Assembly (NCBI GenBank): GCA_900637705.1
Contig: LR134390.1
Location: 248,001-312,000, forward strand
Length of the DNA: 64,000 nt
From: Fusobacterium varium
Lineage (GTDB): Bacteria > Fusobacteriota > Fusobacteriia > Fusobacteriales > Fusobacteriaceae
Direction of reading: 5' to 3'
Shown here: positions 19,200 to 29,108 of the stretch, in pieces
Layout: every line of letters begins with the position of its first letter
How positions within the stretch are numbered: position 1 is the first letter of the stretch
Position numbers and translations under genes: made by a program
The notes under the pieces: generated by a model
Seen by the model: the letters and a program-made list of their open reading frames with translations, nothing else
The model's database searches: none
What the model was told of the DNA's origin: nothing

Positions 19200-20552
19200 A
19201 TGTTTAAAAAAATACTTATTGCTAATAGAGGAGAGATAGCAGTTAGAATTATAAGAGCAGCAAAAGAACTGGGAATAAAAACAGTTGCTGTATATTCAGA
19301 AGCTGATAAAGAAAGTCTTCATGTAATTCTTGCAGATGAAGCTGTATGTATAGGAGGAATATCAAGTTCAGAATCATATTTAAAGATACCTAATATAATA
19401 GCAGCAGCAGAGATTACAGGTGCAGATGCTATTCATCCAGGTTATGGATTTCTTTCTGAAAATGCAAGATTTGGAAAGATATGTGAAATGCATAATATAG
19501 CTTTTATTGGACCTAGACCTGAATGTATAATAAAAATGGGAGATAAAGCAACTGCCAGAGCAACTGCTATAGAAAATGGAGTTCCTGTAACTAATGGAAC
19601 TGGAATAATAAAAAGTATTGCAGAAGCTAAAAAAGAAGTAAATGAAAGAATAACATATCCTGTAATGATCAAAGCCACTGCTGGTGGTGGTGGAAAAGGT
19701 ATGAGAATTGCCAGAAATGATGAAGAACTTGCTGCAAATATAGTAGCTGCTCAAAATGAAGCAGAATCTGCATTTGGAAACCCAGATGTATACATAGAAA
19801 AATTTGTGGAAGACCCAAGACACATAGAAATTCAAATAATGGGAGATAAACATGGAAATGTCATCTATTTAGGAGAGAGAGATTGTTCTATTCAAAGAAG
19901 ACACCAAAAACTTATAGAGGAAGCTCCATCGTTTTCATTACCATATAATATTAGAAAGGCCATGGGAGAAGCTGCTGTAACTCTTGCTAAAGCTATAAAT
20001 TATGATTCAGCAGGAACTTTAGAATTTCTTGTTGATAAAAATAATGACTTCTTTTTCATGGAAATGAATACAAGAGTGCAAGTAGAACATACTGTAACTG
20101 AAATGGTAACAGGAGTTGATATTATAAAACTTCAAATAAAAGTAGCTGCAGGAGAAAAATTAAATATTGCACAAGATGATGTTATATTATATGGACATGC
20201 TATTGAATGTAGAATCAATGCAGAGGATCCTGAAAATGATTTTCTTCCATCACCAGGAGTACTTACAAAATATATAGTTCCTGGAGGAAATGGAATAAGA
20301 GTAGATTCGCATTCTTACCAAGGATATGAAATCAGTCCTTATTATGATTCGATGATAGGAAAATTAATAGCTTTTGGAATAAATAGAGAGGAAGCTATTG
20401 CAAAAATGAAGAGAGCACTGAGTGAATATATAATTGAAGGAATAGATACTACTATTCCATTTCACTTAGAAGTTTTTAATAACGAATTATATCTTGAAGG
20501 AAAAACTTCAACTAATTTTATAGAAGAGAATTTTTCTAAAAAAAATAATTAA
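19200..20552 (+). CDS. accC: Biotin carboxylase subunit of acetyl-CoA carboxylase
   Basis: A 450-residue ATP-grasp enzyme of normal length. The N terminus [21 protein letters not shown], the glycine-rich [14 protein letters not shown] loop, the [12 protein letters not shown] segment, and the [18 protein letters not shown] active site are all intact. It carboxylates biotin using bicarbonate and ATP. ATG 19200 is chosen because AGGAGG sits just ahead of it; an upstream in-frame start lacks one. It would normally act on the preceding carrier protein, which here lacks the biotinyl lysine. Confidence 0.96.
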   Translation: MFKKILIANRGEIAVRIIRAAKELGIKTVAVYSEADKESLHVILADEAVCIGGISSSESYLKIPNIIAAAEITGADAIHPGYGFLSENARFGKICEMHNIAFIGPRPECIIKMGDKATARATAIENGVPVTNGTGIIKSIAEAKKEVNERITYPVMIKATAGGGGKGMRIARNDEELAANIVAAQNEAESAFGNPDVYIEKFVEDPRHIEIQIMGDKHGNVIYLGERDCSIQRRHQKLIEEAPSFSLPYNIRKAMGEAAVTLAKAINYDSAGTLEFLVDKNNDFFFMEMNTRVQVEHTVTEMVTGVDIIKLQIKVAAGEKLNIAQDDVILYGHAIECRINAEDPENDFLPSPGVLTKYIVPGGNGIRVDSHSYQGYEISPYYDSMIGKLIAFGINREEAIAKMKRALSEYIIEGIDTTIPFHLEVFNNELYLEGKTSTNFIEENFSKKNN

Positions 20553-20614
20553 GTGTAGTTTTTTTTAGGAAAATTAGATATAATAGTGTTACATAGTACA
20601 TGGAGGTGTTTTCA

Positions 20615-20995
20615 ATGAATGAATTAGGAAATATAAGAATAGCTGATGATGTAGTGAAAACAATAGCTGCAAAAGCTGCAGGAGATGTAGAAGGAATTTA
20701 TAAACTTGCTGGTGGAGTAGTAGATGAAGTTAGTAAAATGCTAGGAAAGAAAAGACCAACTAATGGAGTTAAAGTAGAAGTCGGAGAAAAAGAGTGCAGC
20801 ATCGAAGTGTTTGTAATCGTAGAATTTGGATATCCAATTTCAGAAGTAGCTCATGAAGTTCAAAAAGCTGTTCTAAAAGCAGTATCTGAATTGAGTGGAC
20901 TAAAAGTTGTTGAAGTAAATGTATATGTTCAAGATGTAAAAATCAGAACAGAAGGAACTTCTGAAGAAGAGGAAGATACAGAAGAAGGATTATAA
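20615..20995 (+). CDS. Asp23/Gls24 family envelope stress protein
   Basis: A 126-residue member of the Asp23 family, with the pattern 'NIRIADDVVKTIAAKAAGDVEGI' and 'VFVIVEFGYPISEVAHEVQKAV'. ATG 20615 follows GGAGGTG. In Bacillus the homologue YqhY sits at the same place after accBC and influences ACCase activity, while Asp23 in Staphylococcus is tethered to the membrane by AmaP, whose gene follows here. The acidic tail (SEEEEDTEEG) is typical of low-complexity ends. TATAAT near 20579-20584 may give it its own promoter. Confidence 0.9.
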   Translation: MNELGNIRIADDVVKTIAAKAAGDVEGIYKLAGGVVDEVSKMLGKKRPTNGVKVEVGEKECSIEVFVIVEFGYPISEVAHEVQKAVLKAVSELSGLKVVEVNVYVQDVKIRTEGTSEEEEDTEEGL

Positions 20996-21000
20996 TATAA

Positions 21001-21022
21001 AGAGGCGTCTCAAAGCGCCTCT
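21001..21022 (+). terminator. Hairpin between the Asp23 and amaP genes (attenuator or terminator)
   Basis: AGAGGCG (21001-21007 approx.) pairs with CGCCTCT (to 21022), followed by a modest T-rich stretch. It probably lowers read-through from the Asp23 gene into amaP. Confidence 0.6.
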
Positions 21023-21048
21023 AAACTTTTATTAAAGGTGGGATTATT

Positions 21049-21567
21049 ATGACTAATAAATTTCTATTTTTTCTAGGGTGGGTAGGAATATTTATATTAT
21101 CAATCACTGGAATAGTATGTATTGTAATGCCGGATTTTATTGTAAAATTTAATCCACTAGATTCAACAAAGACTAATGTTGCAATAGTTATCATATGTGT
21201 AGCTTATTTCTTGTTATGTATTTTAAAATTTTTCTCTATGTTTGAAAAAACAGGTGATTATGAAATAAAAACAGAAAATGGAAAGGTTACTATATCAGCA
21301 GCTTCTGTTACAAATTTTGTAAAAGAGATGCTTTCTAGGGACAAAGATGTAGAAGGAATAAAAGTTTTTACAGGTAAAAGAGGAAAAAAGTTCTTTGTGA
21401 AAATAAAACTTGATATGCTTACAGATGGAAATATTGCAGAGAAAACTGCTTCTATTCAAGATGGAATAAAAAACAGATTATCTGATAAGATGGGATTAGA
21501 TGTTGATACTGTAGAAGTACAAATTTCTAAGTTATCAATAAAATCTCCAAATACTTCAGAAGAATAG
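21049..21567 (+). CDS. amaP: Alkaline shock response membrane anchor protein AmaP
   Basis: A 172-residue protein with two transmembrane helices in the first 65 residues (FLFFLGWVGIFILSITGIVCIV and a second helix around VAIVIICVAYFLLCIL), then a cytoplasmic alpha/beta region. This layout and the position after an Asp23-family gene match AmaP, which anchors Asp23 to the membrane. It starts behind AAGGTGGG. Confidence 0.86.
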   Translation: MTNKFLFFLGWVGIFILSITGIVCIVMPDFIVKFNPLDSTKTNVAIVIICVAYFLLCILKFFSMFEKTGDYEIKTENGKVTISAASVTNFVKEMLSRDKDVEGIKVFTGKRGKKFFVKIKLDMLTDGNIAEKTASIQDGIKNRLSDKMGLDVDTVEVQISKLSIKSPNTSEE

Positions 21568-21577
21568 AGGTGATCAT

Positions 21578-21802
21578 ATGTTAGCTGAGATGCTTGAAAA
21601 ATTGGTGGTATCTCTTGTAAATAACTGGAGAAAGTATTTAGGTTGCTTTATAGGATTTGTTTTAGGTGTTCTTCTTGTAGAATATGGTTTACCTAAAACG
21701 GTTTTTATAGTAGTTTTAAGTATTATAGGTTATAAGACTGGAGATATGACATTTATAAAAAAGATTAAAAAATTTATAGCAGAGAAAATAAAAGAAGATT
21801 AG
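21578..21802 (+). CDS. DUF2273 small membrane protein
   Basis: A 74-residue protein with two short membrane helices (about residues 18-35 and 38-52) and a basic C-terminal tail KKIKKFIAEKIKED. DUF2273 proteins commonly sit beside AmaP and Asp23. It starts 10 bases after amaP behind GAGGTGAT. Confidence 0.82.
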   Translation: MLAEMLEKLVVSLVNNWRKYLGCFIGFVLGVLLVEYGLPKTVFIVVLSIIGYKTGDMTFIKKIKKFIAEKIKED

Positions 21803-21814
21803 AAAGGAAAGTTA

Positions 21815-22213
21815 ATGAGTAGAAGATTAGCAAGGGAAGAGTTATTTAAATTAGTATTTGAAGGAGAAATAAAAGAAGAAAATACTAAAGATATATTAGA
21901 AAGTTATTTAAACAGAGAAGAGATTCTTCAAAATGAAAATGAGATAGCTTTCATAAAAAAATATATGAATGGAATAGCTGAAAATAATGACAAAATTTTA
22001 AAGGTAATAGAAGAAAAAATAACTGGTTGGAGTTTTGAAAGAATTGGAAATGTAGAAAAAGCTCTTTTAAAAATTTCAGTGTATGAAATTTTATGTGAAG
22101 ATACTCCATATGAAATAGTTATAAATGAGGCAGTAGAACTTGCTAAGATATATGGAGATGAAAAAACATCTGAATTTTTAAATGGAGTTCTAGCAAAAAT
22201 AGTAAATAATTAA
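21815..22213 (+). CDS. nusB: Transcription antitermination factor NusB
   Basis: A 132-residue helical protein beginning with MSRRLAREELFKLVFEGE, the usual NusB N terminus, and ending with 'PYEIVINEAVELAKIYGDEKTSEFLNGVLAKI', with its IVINEAVELAK helix. NusB binds boxA with S10 in rRNA antitermination. It closes the cluster and is followed by a terminator. Confidence 0.95.
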   Translation: MSRRLAREELFKLVFEGEIKEENTKDILESYLNREEILQNENEIAFIKKYMNGIAENNDKILKVIEEKITGWSFERIGNVEKALLKISVYEILCEDTPYEIVINEAVELAKIYGDEKTSEFLNGVLAKIVNN

Positions 22214-22225
22214 TATTTAACTGTA

Positions 22226-22262
22226 AAGGATTAATTTCTGAAATTTTGAGAAGTTAATCCTT
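22226..22262 (+). terminator. Terminator after nusB
   Basis: AAAGGATTAA near 22226 pairs with TTAATCCTTT near 22253, followed by TTAATTTTTT. Confidence 0.8.
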
Positions 22263-22633
22263 TTAATTTTTTATAATATTGGTTGTTATAGAAGAAAATA
22301 GAATATTTTAAGAAGAATAAAATGTTAGCATAAATTTGAGGAGTAATTTTATGAGTTTTTTAGCCCATGTAATTTTAGAAATAAATATTCTAAAGTTCAT
22401 GAGTTTTTATATTAAAAGTTTTAAGAATAGAGAAGTAGGTTTTTTGTAGAGAAATTGTTTGTTTAAAAATAGGATTAATGATATTTAATAAATATGTAAT
22501 AAATATGTAATAAGGTTTTAAAAGTAAGTAAATATAATTAAAATAGTGAAAAGCAACTTATAGTTGATAGCTTAATGTATGATAATATGATAAAATCATA
22601 AAAAAACAATAAAATAATTTAGGAAGGATAGAG

Positions 22634-22831
22634 ATGATAGAGTTAAATAGAAGTTGGATATCAATTTAGAGAATGTATTATAATGGTAGCTTCAAAAAAT
22701 CAGAGAAAGGGATAACTTTTGTTTTTGCACTAATGTTTGGAATAATATTTTTAATGAGAATTTATATATTGTTTATAATAATGGAACTTTTAAAAATAGG
22801 AAAAATTCTGCAAAGAGTAGTAGCATTATAA
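22634..22831 (+). pseudogene. Small membrane-protein frame interrupted by an in-frame TAG
   Basis: ATG 22634 follows a strong AGGAAGGA site but hits TAG at 22667 after 11 codons. The same frame resumes at ATG 22673 and runs to 22831, giving 52 residues (MYYNGSFKKSEKG, then about 30 very hydrophobic residues with a basic end). Without the TAG it would be a 65-residue membrane protein. A possible promoter (TTGATA, 16 bases, TATGAT) lies about 60 bases upstream. It is not recognised. The rest of 22263-22927 has no larger gene; a 32-codon frame at 22351-22449 behind GAGGAG is a weaker possibility. Confidence 0.35.
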
Positions 22832-22927
22832 TAGATAAGAATAAATTATGCTTACTATTAAAATAATTCAAAATAAAGTATAATATACCCAAAGTGATTT
22901 TATAATTTATAGAGAAGAGGGATAGAT

Positions 22928-23398
22928 ATGAGAAAAATATTACTTTCAATATTTATATTTTCTTTAAGTATAGTAGCCATGGCCATTAGTGGAAAAGTAA
23001 TAAGAGTGTCTGATGGAGATACTATTTTACTTCAATCTGGAAGTCAGAGAATAAAAGTAAGAATGTATGGAATAGATGCTCCTGAACTAAAGCAGAGTTA
23101 TGGAAAAGATTCTAAAAATTATTTAGAAAATAGAATATTAAATAAAAATGTTGATATAAAAGTAATAAATGAAGATAAATATGGAAGAAAGGTAGGAAAA
23201 GTATTTTATAAAAATAAAGATATAAATTTAGAAATGATAGAAACTGGAAATGCTTGGTTTTATGAATATCATGCTAAGAGAGAAAAAGAGTATAGAAAAG
23301 CATTTAAGAATGCTCAAGAACAAAAATTAGGATTATGGAAAGAGAAAAATCCACAAAATCCAAGAAATTTTAGACTAGAAAATAAGAGAGAGGAATAA
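22928..23398 (+). CDS. Thermonuclease (SNase) family secreted nuclease
   Basis: A 156-residue protein with a signal peptide (MRKILLSIFIFSLSIVAMA) and a staphylococcal-nuclease OB fold. Catalytic features are in RMYGIDAPELK (Arg, Asp, Glu) and DKYGRKVGKVF (second Arg). 'NAWFYEYH' and 'AQEQKLGLW' are further family segments. It is likely exported to degrade external DNA or RNA. It starts behind AAGAGGG; TATAAT lies about 40 bases upstream. Confidence 0.9.
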   Translation: MRKILLSIFIFSLSIVAMAISGKVIRVSDGDTILLQSGSQRIKVRMYGIDAPELKQSYGKDSKNYLENRILNKNVDIKVINEDKYGRKVGKVFYKNKDINLEMIETGNAWFYEYHAKREKEYRKAFKNAQEQKLGLWKEKNPQNPRNFRLENKREE

Positions 23399-23401
23399 AA
23401 T

Positions 23402-24897
23402 ATGGAAAAAAAGATAAAAAATTTAGAGAATTAATTAAAGAAAAAAACTTATAGATTCAACATTGGGAATATTACAGTGGGATTTAGAAACAACTACTCC
23501 TAAGAAGGGAAGGGAACTTCTTTCTGAAATGGTAGGATATTTGAGTATGAAAAGCTATAACATAGTGACATCAGAAGAATTTTTAAATCTTGTTAATTTT
23601 TTAAAGGAAAATGAGAAAAATTAGATGATATTCAAAGAAAAGAAGTAGATAATATGTCTGAAGAAATAGAAAAGATAAGTAAAATACCTCCTCATGAATA
23701 TCAAGAGTATTCAGAATTAACTGCTAAAACTCAAGGAATATGGGAAGAGGCAAAAGCTAAAAATGATTTTAAAATGTTTAAAGAAAATTTGAAAAAAATA
23801 TTTGAATTTAATATAAAATTTGCAGAATATCAAGGCAAAAAAGATAAAAAAGTATATGATATAATTTTAGATGAATATGAAAAAGGAATGACTACAGAAA
23901 AATTAGATGAATTTTTAGTGCATTAAGAATAGAAATAGTTCCACTTTTAAAAAAAATAATGGAGAAAAAGAAAATTGATGAAAAATCGTGTATAAATGAA
24001 AAGGTAGCTATTGATGACCAAAGAAAATTTAATAGATTTTTAAGTGAGTATTTAGGATTTGATTTTGACAGAGGAGTAGCAGCTGAAAGTGAGCATCCAT
24101 TTACATTAAACTTAGATAAAAATGATGTAAGACTTACTACTAAATACATAGAAGATATTCCTTTTTCTTCAATATTTAGTACTATTCATGAAACAGGGCA
24201 TGGGATATATGAACAGCAGATAGGAGATGATTTACAAGGAACAACTCTAGCTACTGGAGGGTCTATGGGACTTCATGAATCACAGTCAAGATTTTATGAA
24301 AATATGATAGGAAGAAGTATGAGTTTTTGGAAGGGAATATACAATAGAAATATAGATATATTTCCACTTTTGAAGAAAATAAAGCTAGAGGAACTTTATA
24401 AGGAGATAAATAAAGTAGAACCTTCTTTCATAAGAACAGAGGCAGATGAATTGACATATTCGTTGCATATAATGATTAGATATGAAATAGAAAAAGGAAT
24501 AATTAATGGTGAAATAGAAATAGATAATCTTCCTGAAGTATGGAATAAAAAAATGGAAGAATATCTAGGAATAATGCCTAAAACAGATAGAGAAGGGGTA
24601 TTGCAAGATGTACATTGGGCATGTGGACTTATAGGATATTTTCCATCTTATGCTTTGGGAAATGTATATGCAGCTCAACTATATAATGCTATGAAACAAA
24701 ATATGGATATAGATTCACTTCTTGAAAATGGTAAATTAGATAGAATAAAGGGGTGGTTAAGAGATAGAATACATATTTATGGAAAGTTAAGAGAAACAGG
24801 GGAGCTTATTCAAGAGATAACTGGAGAAGAGCTTGAACCCAAATATTATATAGAGTATTTAAAAGAAAAGTATTCAAAAATATATAATCTTGATTAA
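23402..24897 (+). CDS. M32 family carboxypeptidase (four apparent frameshifts)
   Basis: The sequence reads as an M32 metallocarboxypeptidase broken four times: at A6 23416-23421, A7 23441-23447, A5 23616-23620 and T5 23912-23916. Adding one base at each gives 499 residues, the normal family length. The zinc site HETGHG (from about nt 24187) and the downstream metal-ligand glutamate in LHESQSRFYENMIG are intact, as are EADELTYSLHIMIRYEIEKG and DVHWACGLIGYFPSYALG. The enzyme removes C-terminal residues from peptides in the cytoplasm. Four identical-type lesions in one gene with an otherwise conserved protein argue for sequencing error, though a recent pseudogene is possible. Confidence 0.85.
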
Positions 24898-24915
24898 ATT
24901 ACAGGAGGGGAAGTT

Positions 24916-26775
24916 TTGAAAAAACTAAAAAAAATTTATTTTTTGATAACTGTATTTTTTACAGTTTTTTCAGTCGTATTTTCAGCACCATCATATAGGG
25001 TAGACAGTCTGGACATAACAGCTAAAATACAAGAAGATGGTTCAGTAGTTGTGGAAGAGATAGTCTTATATAATGCTAGTGAAATAAATGGAGTATTGTA
25101 TAATATTGATGCTAAAGGATATGGAAAACTAAATTCATTAGAAGTTTTTTATGAAAAAAATGGAGAATTTATACCAGCAGTTAATCAAAATGGAACATCT
25201 TCAGGTTCTTATACTGTAACAACAAGTGATGAACTTTATAAAATAAAGCTTTATTCTCCTATGAGAGATGAAAAAAGATATTTCGGATTTAGATATATTC
25301 TTCCTAGAGGGGTAACTGTATATGAAGATATAGCACAATTTAATAGGAAAATGGTTGGAAGAGGTTGGCAGAATAGTATAAAAGATGTTTCAGTAAAAGT
25401 AATACTTCCTAAGAAAGTAGAAAAAAATGAAATACATGCTTTTGGGCATGGACCTCTTACAGGAAATATAGAGATATTAAGTGGAAATGAAATATTTTTT
25501 AGTTTAAAAAACTATAGACAGGGAGAATTTGTTGAAACAAACATTCTTTTTCCAAAAGAAGTAGTCAGTAAAATAAATCCAAGCTATATAAAAAAATCAA
25601 AAGGTTATGAAAAAATAATGGCTATGGAAGGAAGATTGGCTGAAGAATCAAATAAAGAAAGAGATAGAGCAGTAAAAGGCTTGATATTGAGTAGAGTTAT
25701 TTTTTATGGTGGGATACTTTGGTGGCTGTTTTTAGTGATATTTATTTACTTAAAAAATGGTAAAAAATATAAGGTAACTAATCCTTATGGGGAATATTTC
25801 AGAGAACTTCCAGATGATTATACTCCAGCAGTTGCAGGAACACTAGTATCAAGAAAAATGTATCCAGCTCCAGAACATCTTTTTGCTACTGTAATGGATT
25901 TGGTAAGAAAAGATTATTTAGAGATGGAAGAGATAAATGAAGTTAATTCAAGAGGGAAAAGTATTAAGAAAACTATATTAAGAAAAATAAATGGAGGAAC
26001 TTCCCAATTAAAGGACTATGAAAAATTAGTTTTTAAATGGTATATAAATGAGCTTGGAGATGGAGAAAAGGTAGTTTTGGAAGAAATAGAGAAATATGTT
26101 TCTAAAAATCTTACAAATGCTAAAAAATTTAATGCTAATTTTGAAAAATGGAAAACCTTAGTCTATACTGACATGCTTTCTAAAGGATTAAAACAAGATA
26201 AAAGAAGTACATTAGCTGTAGGACTTGGAGTTATAACAGGAATACTTTTATTCATTGGTGGAATGGTGTTGATAGCAGTATTTCAAGATCCTAAATTTAT
26301 GTTATTTAATTTTTTAGGAATGCCATTAATAATATTTGCAGCAGCAATAAGCAGACCAAGCAAAGAAAAGGAAGAAGCATACTCAAGATGGAAAGCTTTT
26401 AAAAAGTTTCTAGTTGATTATAGTAATTTAGAAGAAGCTAAACTGGCTTCGATACATTTATGGGAACATTATTTTGTATATGCAATAGCTTTAGGAGTGG
26501 CTGAAAAAGTAGCTGCTGGATATAAAAAGATAGCTGCATTAAGAGGAGAAGATGATATTAATTTAAGAGTTGGAAGAAATAGAACATCTCTTATGAATAC
26601 ATATCTTTACAGTAGAGCTTTCAGAACTATGGAAAGCTCTACTGTAAAGGCTGCTTCTCGTTCTATGAGAGAGGTTGCAAAATCTACAAGATCTTCTTCA
26701 AGTGGTAGTGGAGGTGGATTTAGTAGAGGATCTTCTGGTGGTGGAGGAAGCCGTGGTGGAGGCGGAGCTTTCTAA
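24916..26775 (+). CDS. DUF2207 domain-containing membrane protein
   Basis: A 619-residue protein starting with TTG behind AGGAGGGG. It has a signal peptide ending near SVVFSAPSYRV, an extracytoplasmic DUF2207 region (about 25-230), a membrane helix around 255-275, a cytoplasmic part, two more helices near 435-480, and a very glycine/serine-rich tail (GGGFSRGSSGGGGSRGGGG). Such proteins are regularly paired with LemA, as here. The function is not known; it may act in envelope stress or protein quality control. Confidence 0.87.
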   Translation: MKKLKKIYFLITVFFTVFSVVFSAPSYRVDSLDITAKIQEDGSVVVEEIVLYNASEINGVLYNIDAKGYGKLNSLEVFYEKNGEFIPAVNQNGTSSGSYTVTTSDELYKIKLYSPMRDEKRYFGFRYILPRGVTVYEDIAQFNRKMVGRGWQNSIKDVSVKVILPKKVEKNEIHAFGHGPLTGNIEILSGNEIFFSLKNYRQGEFVETNILFPKEVVSKINPSYIKKSKGYEKIMAMEGRLAEESNKERDRAVKGLILSRVIFYGGILWWLFLVIFIYLKNGKKYKVTNPYGEYFRELPDDYTPAVAGTLVSRKMYPAPEHLFATVMDLVRKDYLEMEEINEVNSRGKSIKKTILRKINGGTSQLKDYEKLVFKWYINELGDGEKVVLEEIEKYVSKNLTNAKKFNANFEKWKTLVYTDMLSKGLKQDKRSTLAVGLGVITGILLFIGGMVLIAVFQDPKFMLFNFLGMPLIIFAAAISRPSKEKEEAYSRWKAFKKFLVDYSNLEEAKLASIHLWEHYFVYAIALGVAEKVAAGYKKIAALRGEDDINLRVGRNRTSLMNTYLYSRAFRTMESSTVKAASRSMREVAKSTRSSSSGSGGGFSRGSSGGGGSRGGGGAF

Positions 26776-26819
26776 ATAAATAAAATCTTATAAAATACAA
26801 ATATTAAAGGAGAAAAAAT

Positions 26820-27362
26820 ATGATAATTCTTATAATTGTTCTTGTTTTATTAGTTCTTTTGACTGTATCTTATCAAAATAAATTTGTTAAACTTCATGAA
26901 AGAGTTAAAAATTCTTGGAGTCAGATAGATGTCCAGCTTCAAAAAAGAGTAGATTTAATACCTAATTTAGTGGAAACTGTAAAAGGATATGCAACACATG
27001 AAAAAGAAACATTAGATGCTGTAATTTCAGCTAGAAGTCGTTATACAACTGCATCTACAATAGATGAAAAAATGAAGGCAAGTGGAGAGTTAAGTGGAGT
27101 TTTGAGTAGATTAATGATGGTTTCAGAAAGCTATCCTGATCTTAAAGCAAATACCAATTTTATGGATTTACAAAAACAATTAAAAGATATTGAGGATAAG
27201 ATTGGGTATGCCCGTCAATTTTATAACGATACTGTTACTTCATATAATCAAAGTATAAAAATGATACCTGGAAGTATTTTTGCAGGAATATTTAAATTTA
27301 CAGAAGAACCTCTATTTAAAGCAGATGAAGGGGCTAAAGAAGTACCTAAAGTTAAATTTTAA
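26820..27362 (+). CDS. LemA family protein
   Basis: A 180-residue protein with one N-terminal membrane anchor (IILIIVLVLLVLLTVSYQNKF) and a long helical body containing the LemA signature NSWSQIDVQLQKRVDLIPNL and 'YNQSIKMIPGSIFA'. It follows the DUF2207 gene after 44 bases behind AAAGGAG. The pair likely forms one membrane complex; the biochemical role is unknown. Confidence 0.93.
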   Translation: MIILIIVLVLLVLLTVSYQNKFVKLHERVKNSWSQIDVQLQKRVDLIPNLVETVKGYATHEKETLDAVISARSRYTTASTIDEKMKASGELSGVLSRLMMVSESYPDLKANTNFMDLQKQLKDIEDKIGYARQFYNDTVTSYNQSIKMIPGSIFAGIFKFTEEPLFKADEGAKEVPKVKF

Positions 27363-27387
27363 AATTAGATAATTATTAACAATAAAG

Positions 27388-27447
27388 ACTTTCTTTATAA
27401 CAGGCAGATATAATATAAATCTGTTTATTATAGAGAAAGTTTTTTTA
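27388..27447 (+). terminator. Terminator after the LemA gene
   Basis: ACTTTCTTTATAA pairs with TTATAGAGAAAGT with an inner pairing of CAGAT / ATCTG, followed by seven T. Confidence 0.7.
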
Positions 27448-27599
27448 TAAAATTATTTTTGATTAATGAATAAAAGATATAATTATAGAATGGTTAATAT
27501 TATAAAATAGAATGGTTAAATACTTGACTTTTAGGCTCAAAAAGAATAGGATAGGATTAACTTAAATTTATAAAGACTTTAATATTGGGAGTGATTTTT

Positions 27600-28871
27600 A
27601 TGAAAGAAAAGTTTAAACTTGCAGGTTTAGAGATGAAATATTTTATTCCTATTACATTGGTACTTATTGCAGCAATAGCATTAGGAAAACTTCCAAAAGG
27701 AATGTTAGGAGCTTTTCCTATTTTGATAGTTATTGGGGCTATTTTTGATTATATAGGGAATAAAACTCCAATAGTAAAAGATTACCTTGGAGGGGGACCA
27801 ATAGTTATAATATTTGTGTCAGCAGCATTAGTTTATTTTAATATTATACCAGACAATGAAACAAAAATAATTAAGGATTTTATGACAACACAAAGTTTTC
27901 TGGATTTTTATATTGCAGCTTTGATTGTAGGAAGTATAATGGGAATGAATAGAAAATTATTAATAAAAGCAGCAATGGGATATCTTCCTGTTATTATTGG
28001 AGGAGTAGCATTTTCAATACTTCTCACTGGAGTAATAGGCTATATATCAGGATATGGTTTTGTTAATGCTGTATTCTATATTGCTATTCCTATAATGGGA
28101 GGAGGAATGGGAGCAGGAGCAGTACCATTATCACAAATTTTTGGACAGGCTCTTAATAAACAGCCAACAGAATTATTAGCAGTTATGGTCCCAGCAGTAG
28201 CATTAGGAAATGCTTTAGCAATAGTATCAGCTGGATTGCTGGATAAACTAGGAAAGAAATTTCCAAGTCTTACAGGGAATGGAAAACTTTTAAAAGCTCA
28301 AAATGCAGAAATGACTGAAGAAAGAAAACATACTCCCCTTCAATATGAAGAACTTGGAATGGGACTTCTTATAGCAACATCATTTTTTATTTTTGGAAAT
28401 ATTTTAAGTAAGTTTATACCTATTCATGCTTATGCATTAATGATAATTTCAGTAGCAATTGCAAAAATATTGGGGATAGTAAATGAATATTATGAGGAGT
28501 GTTGTGCAAAATGGTTTAATTTTATAATGAAAAATTTTACATCAGCTCTTTTAGTTGGAATAGGGGTAGCATATACAAGTTTAAAAGAAGTAATAGAAGC
28601 ATTTAGTCCTATATATTTATTACTGGTTGCAGCAACAGTAATTGGAGCTATTATAGGAACAGCTATTGTCGGACATTTGATAGGATTTTATGTAATAGAA
28701 GGATCTATAACAGCTGGATTGTGTATGGCAAATATGGGAGGGACTGGAGATGTAGCAGTTATGTCAGCAGCTCATAGAATGGAGCTTATGCCTTTTTCTC
28801 AAATTTCATCAAGAATAGGAGGAGCTTTTATGCTTCTGCTTACATCACTCTTGATAAATATAATTGTTTAG
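27600..28871 (+). CDS. 2-hydroxycarboxylate transporter (2HCT; CitS/MleP type)
   Basis: A 423-residue membrane protein with about 11 hydrophobic segments. The two glycine-rich re-entrant loops typical of the family are visible: PIMGGGMGAGAVPLSQI and CMANMGGTGDVAVMSAAHRM. 2HCT proteins carry citrate, malate or lactate with sodium or protons. ATG 27600 after GGGAGTG is preferred to a TTG 15 bases upstream. No citrate lyase or malolactic genes are nearby, so the substrate is open. Confidence 0.9.
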   Translation: MKEKFKLAGLEMKYFIPITLVLIAAIALGKLPKGMLGAFPILIVIGAIFDYIGNKTPIVKDYLGGGPIVIIFVSAALVYFNIIPDNETKIIKDFMTTQSFLDFYIAALIVGSIMGMNRKLLIKAAMGYLPVIIGGVAFSILLTGVIGYISGYGFVNAVFYIAIPIMGGGMGAGAVPLSQIFGQALNKQPTELLAVMVPAVALGNALAIVSAGLLDKLGKKFPSLTGNGKLLKAQNAEMTEERKHTPLQYEELGMGLLIATSFFIFGNILSKFIPIHAYALMIISVAIAKILGIVNEYYEECCAKWFNFIMKNFTSALLVGIGVAYTSLKEVIEAFSPIYLLLVAATVIGAIIGTAIVGHLIGFYVIEGSITAGLCMANMGGTGDVAVMSAAHRMELMPFSQISSRIGGAFMLLLTSLLINIIV

Positions 28872-28895
28872 AATTGAATATAATAAAATGATATG

Positions 28896-28936
28896 GAGAG
28901 AGATGTAAAAGTATGTAAAATCTCTCTCTATTTTTA
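28896..28936 (+). terminator. Terminator after the 2HCT transporter
   Basis: AGAGAGAT near 28896 pairs with ATCTCTCT near 28920, followed by ATTTTTATT. Confidence 0.7.
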
Positions 28937-29108
28937 TTAAAGATAAAATAAAAATAAATTTGAAAATAGTCAAACATTAAGGCAAAACTATAAATAAAAA
29001 TAATTATATATTGATTTTTAAAGGAAAATGTTTTATTATGTAAAAATATATTGATTAATAAAATGTTTTAAGTAAAATTGTTGCTTAATAAGAAAGGAGG
29101 GATACTTG

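Noticed and set aside
19380-19853. A 157-codon minus-strand frame rich in Ser, Tyr, Phe and Cys
   Set aside because: It is antisense to accC, which is complete and conserved; the composition is typical of a shadow frame.
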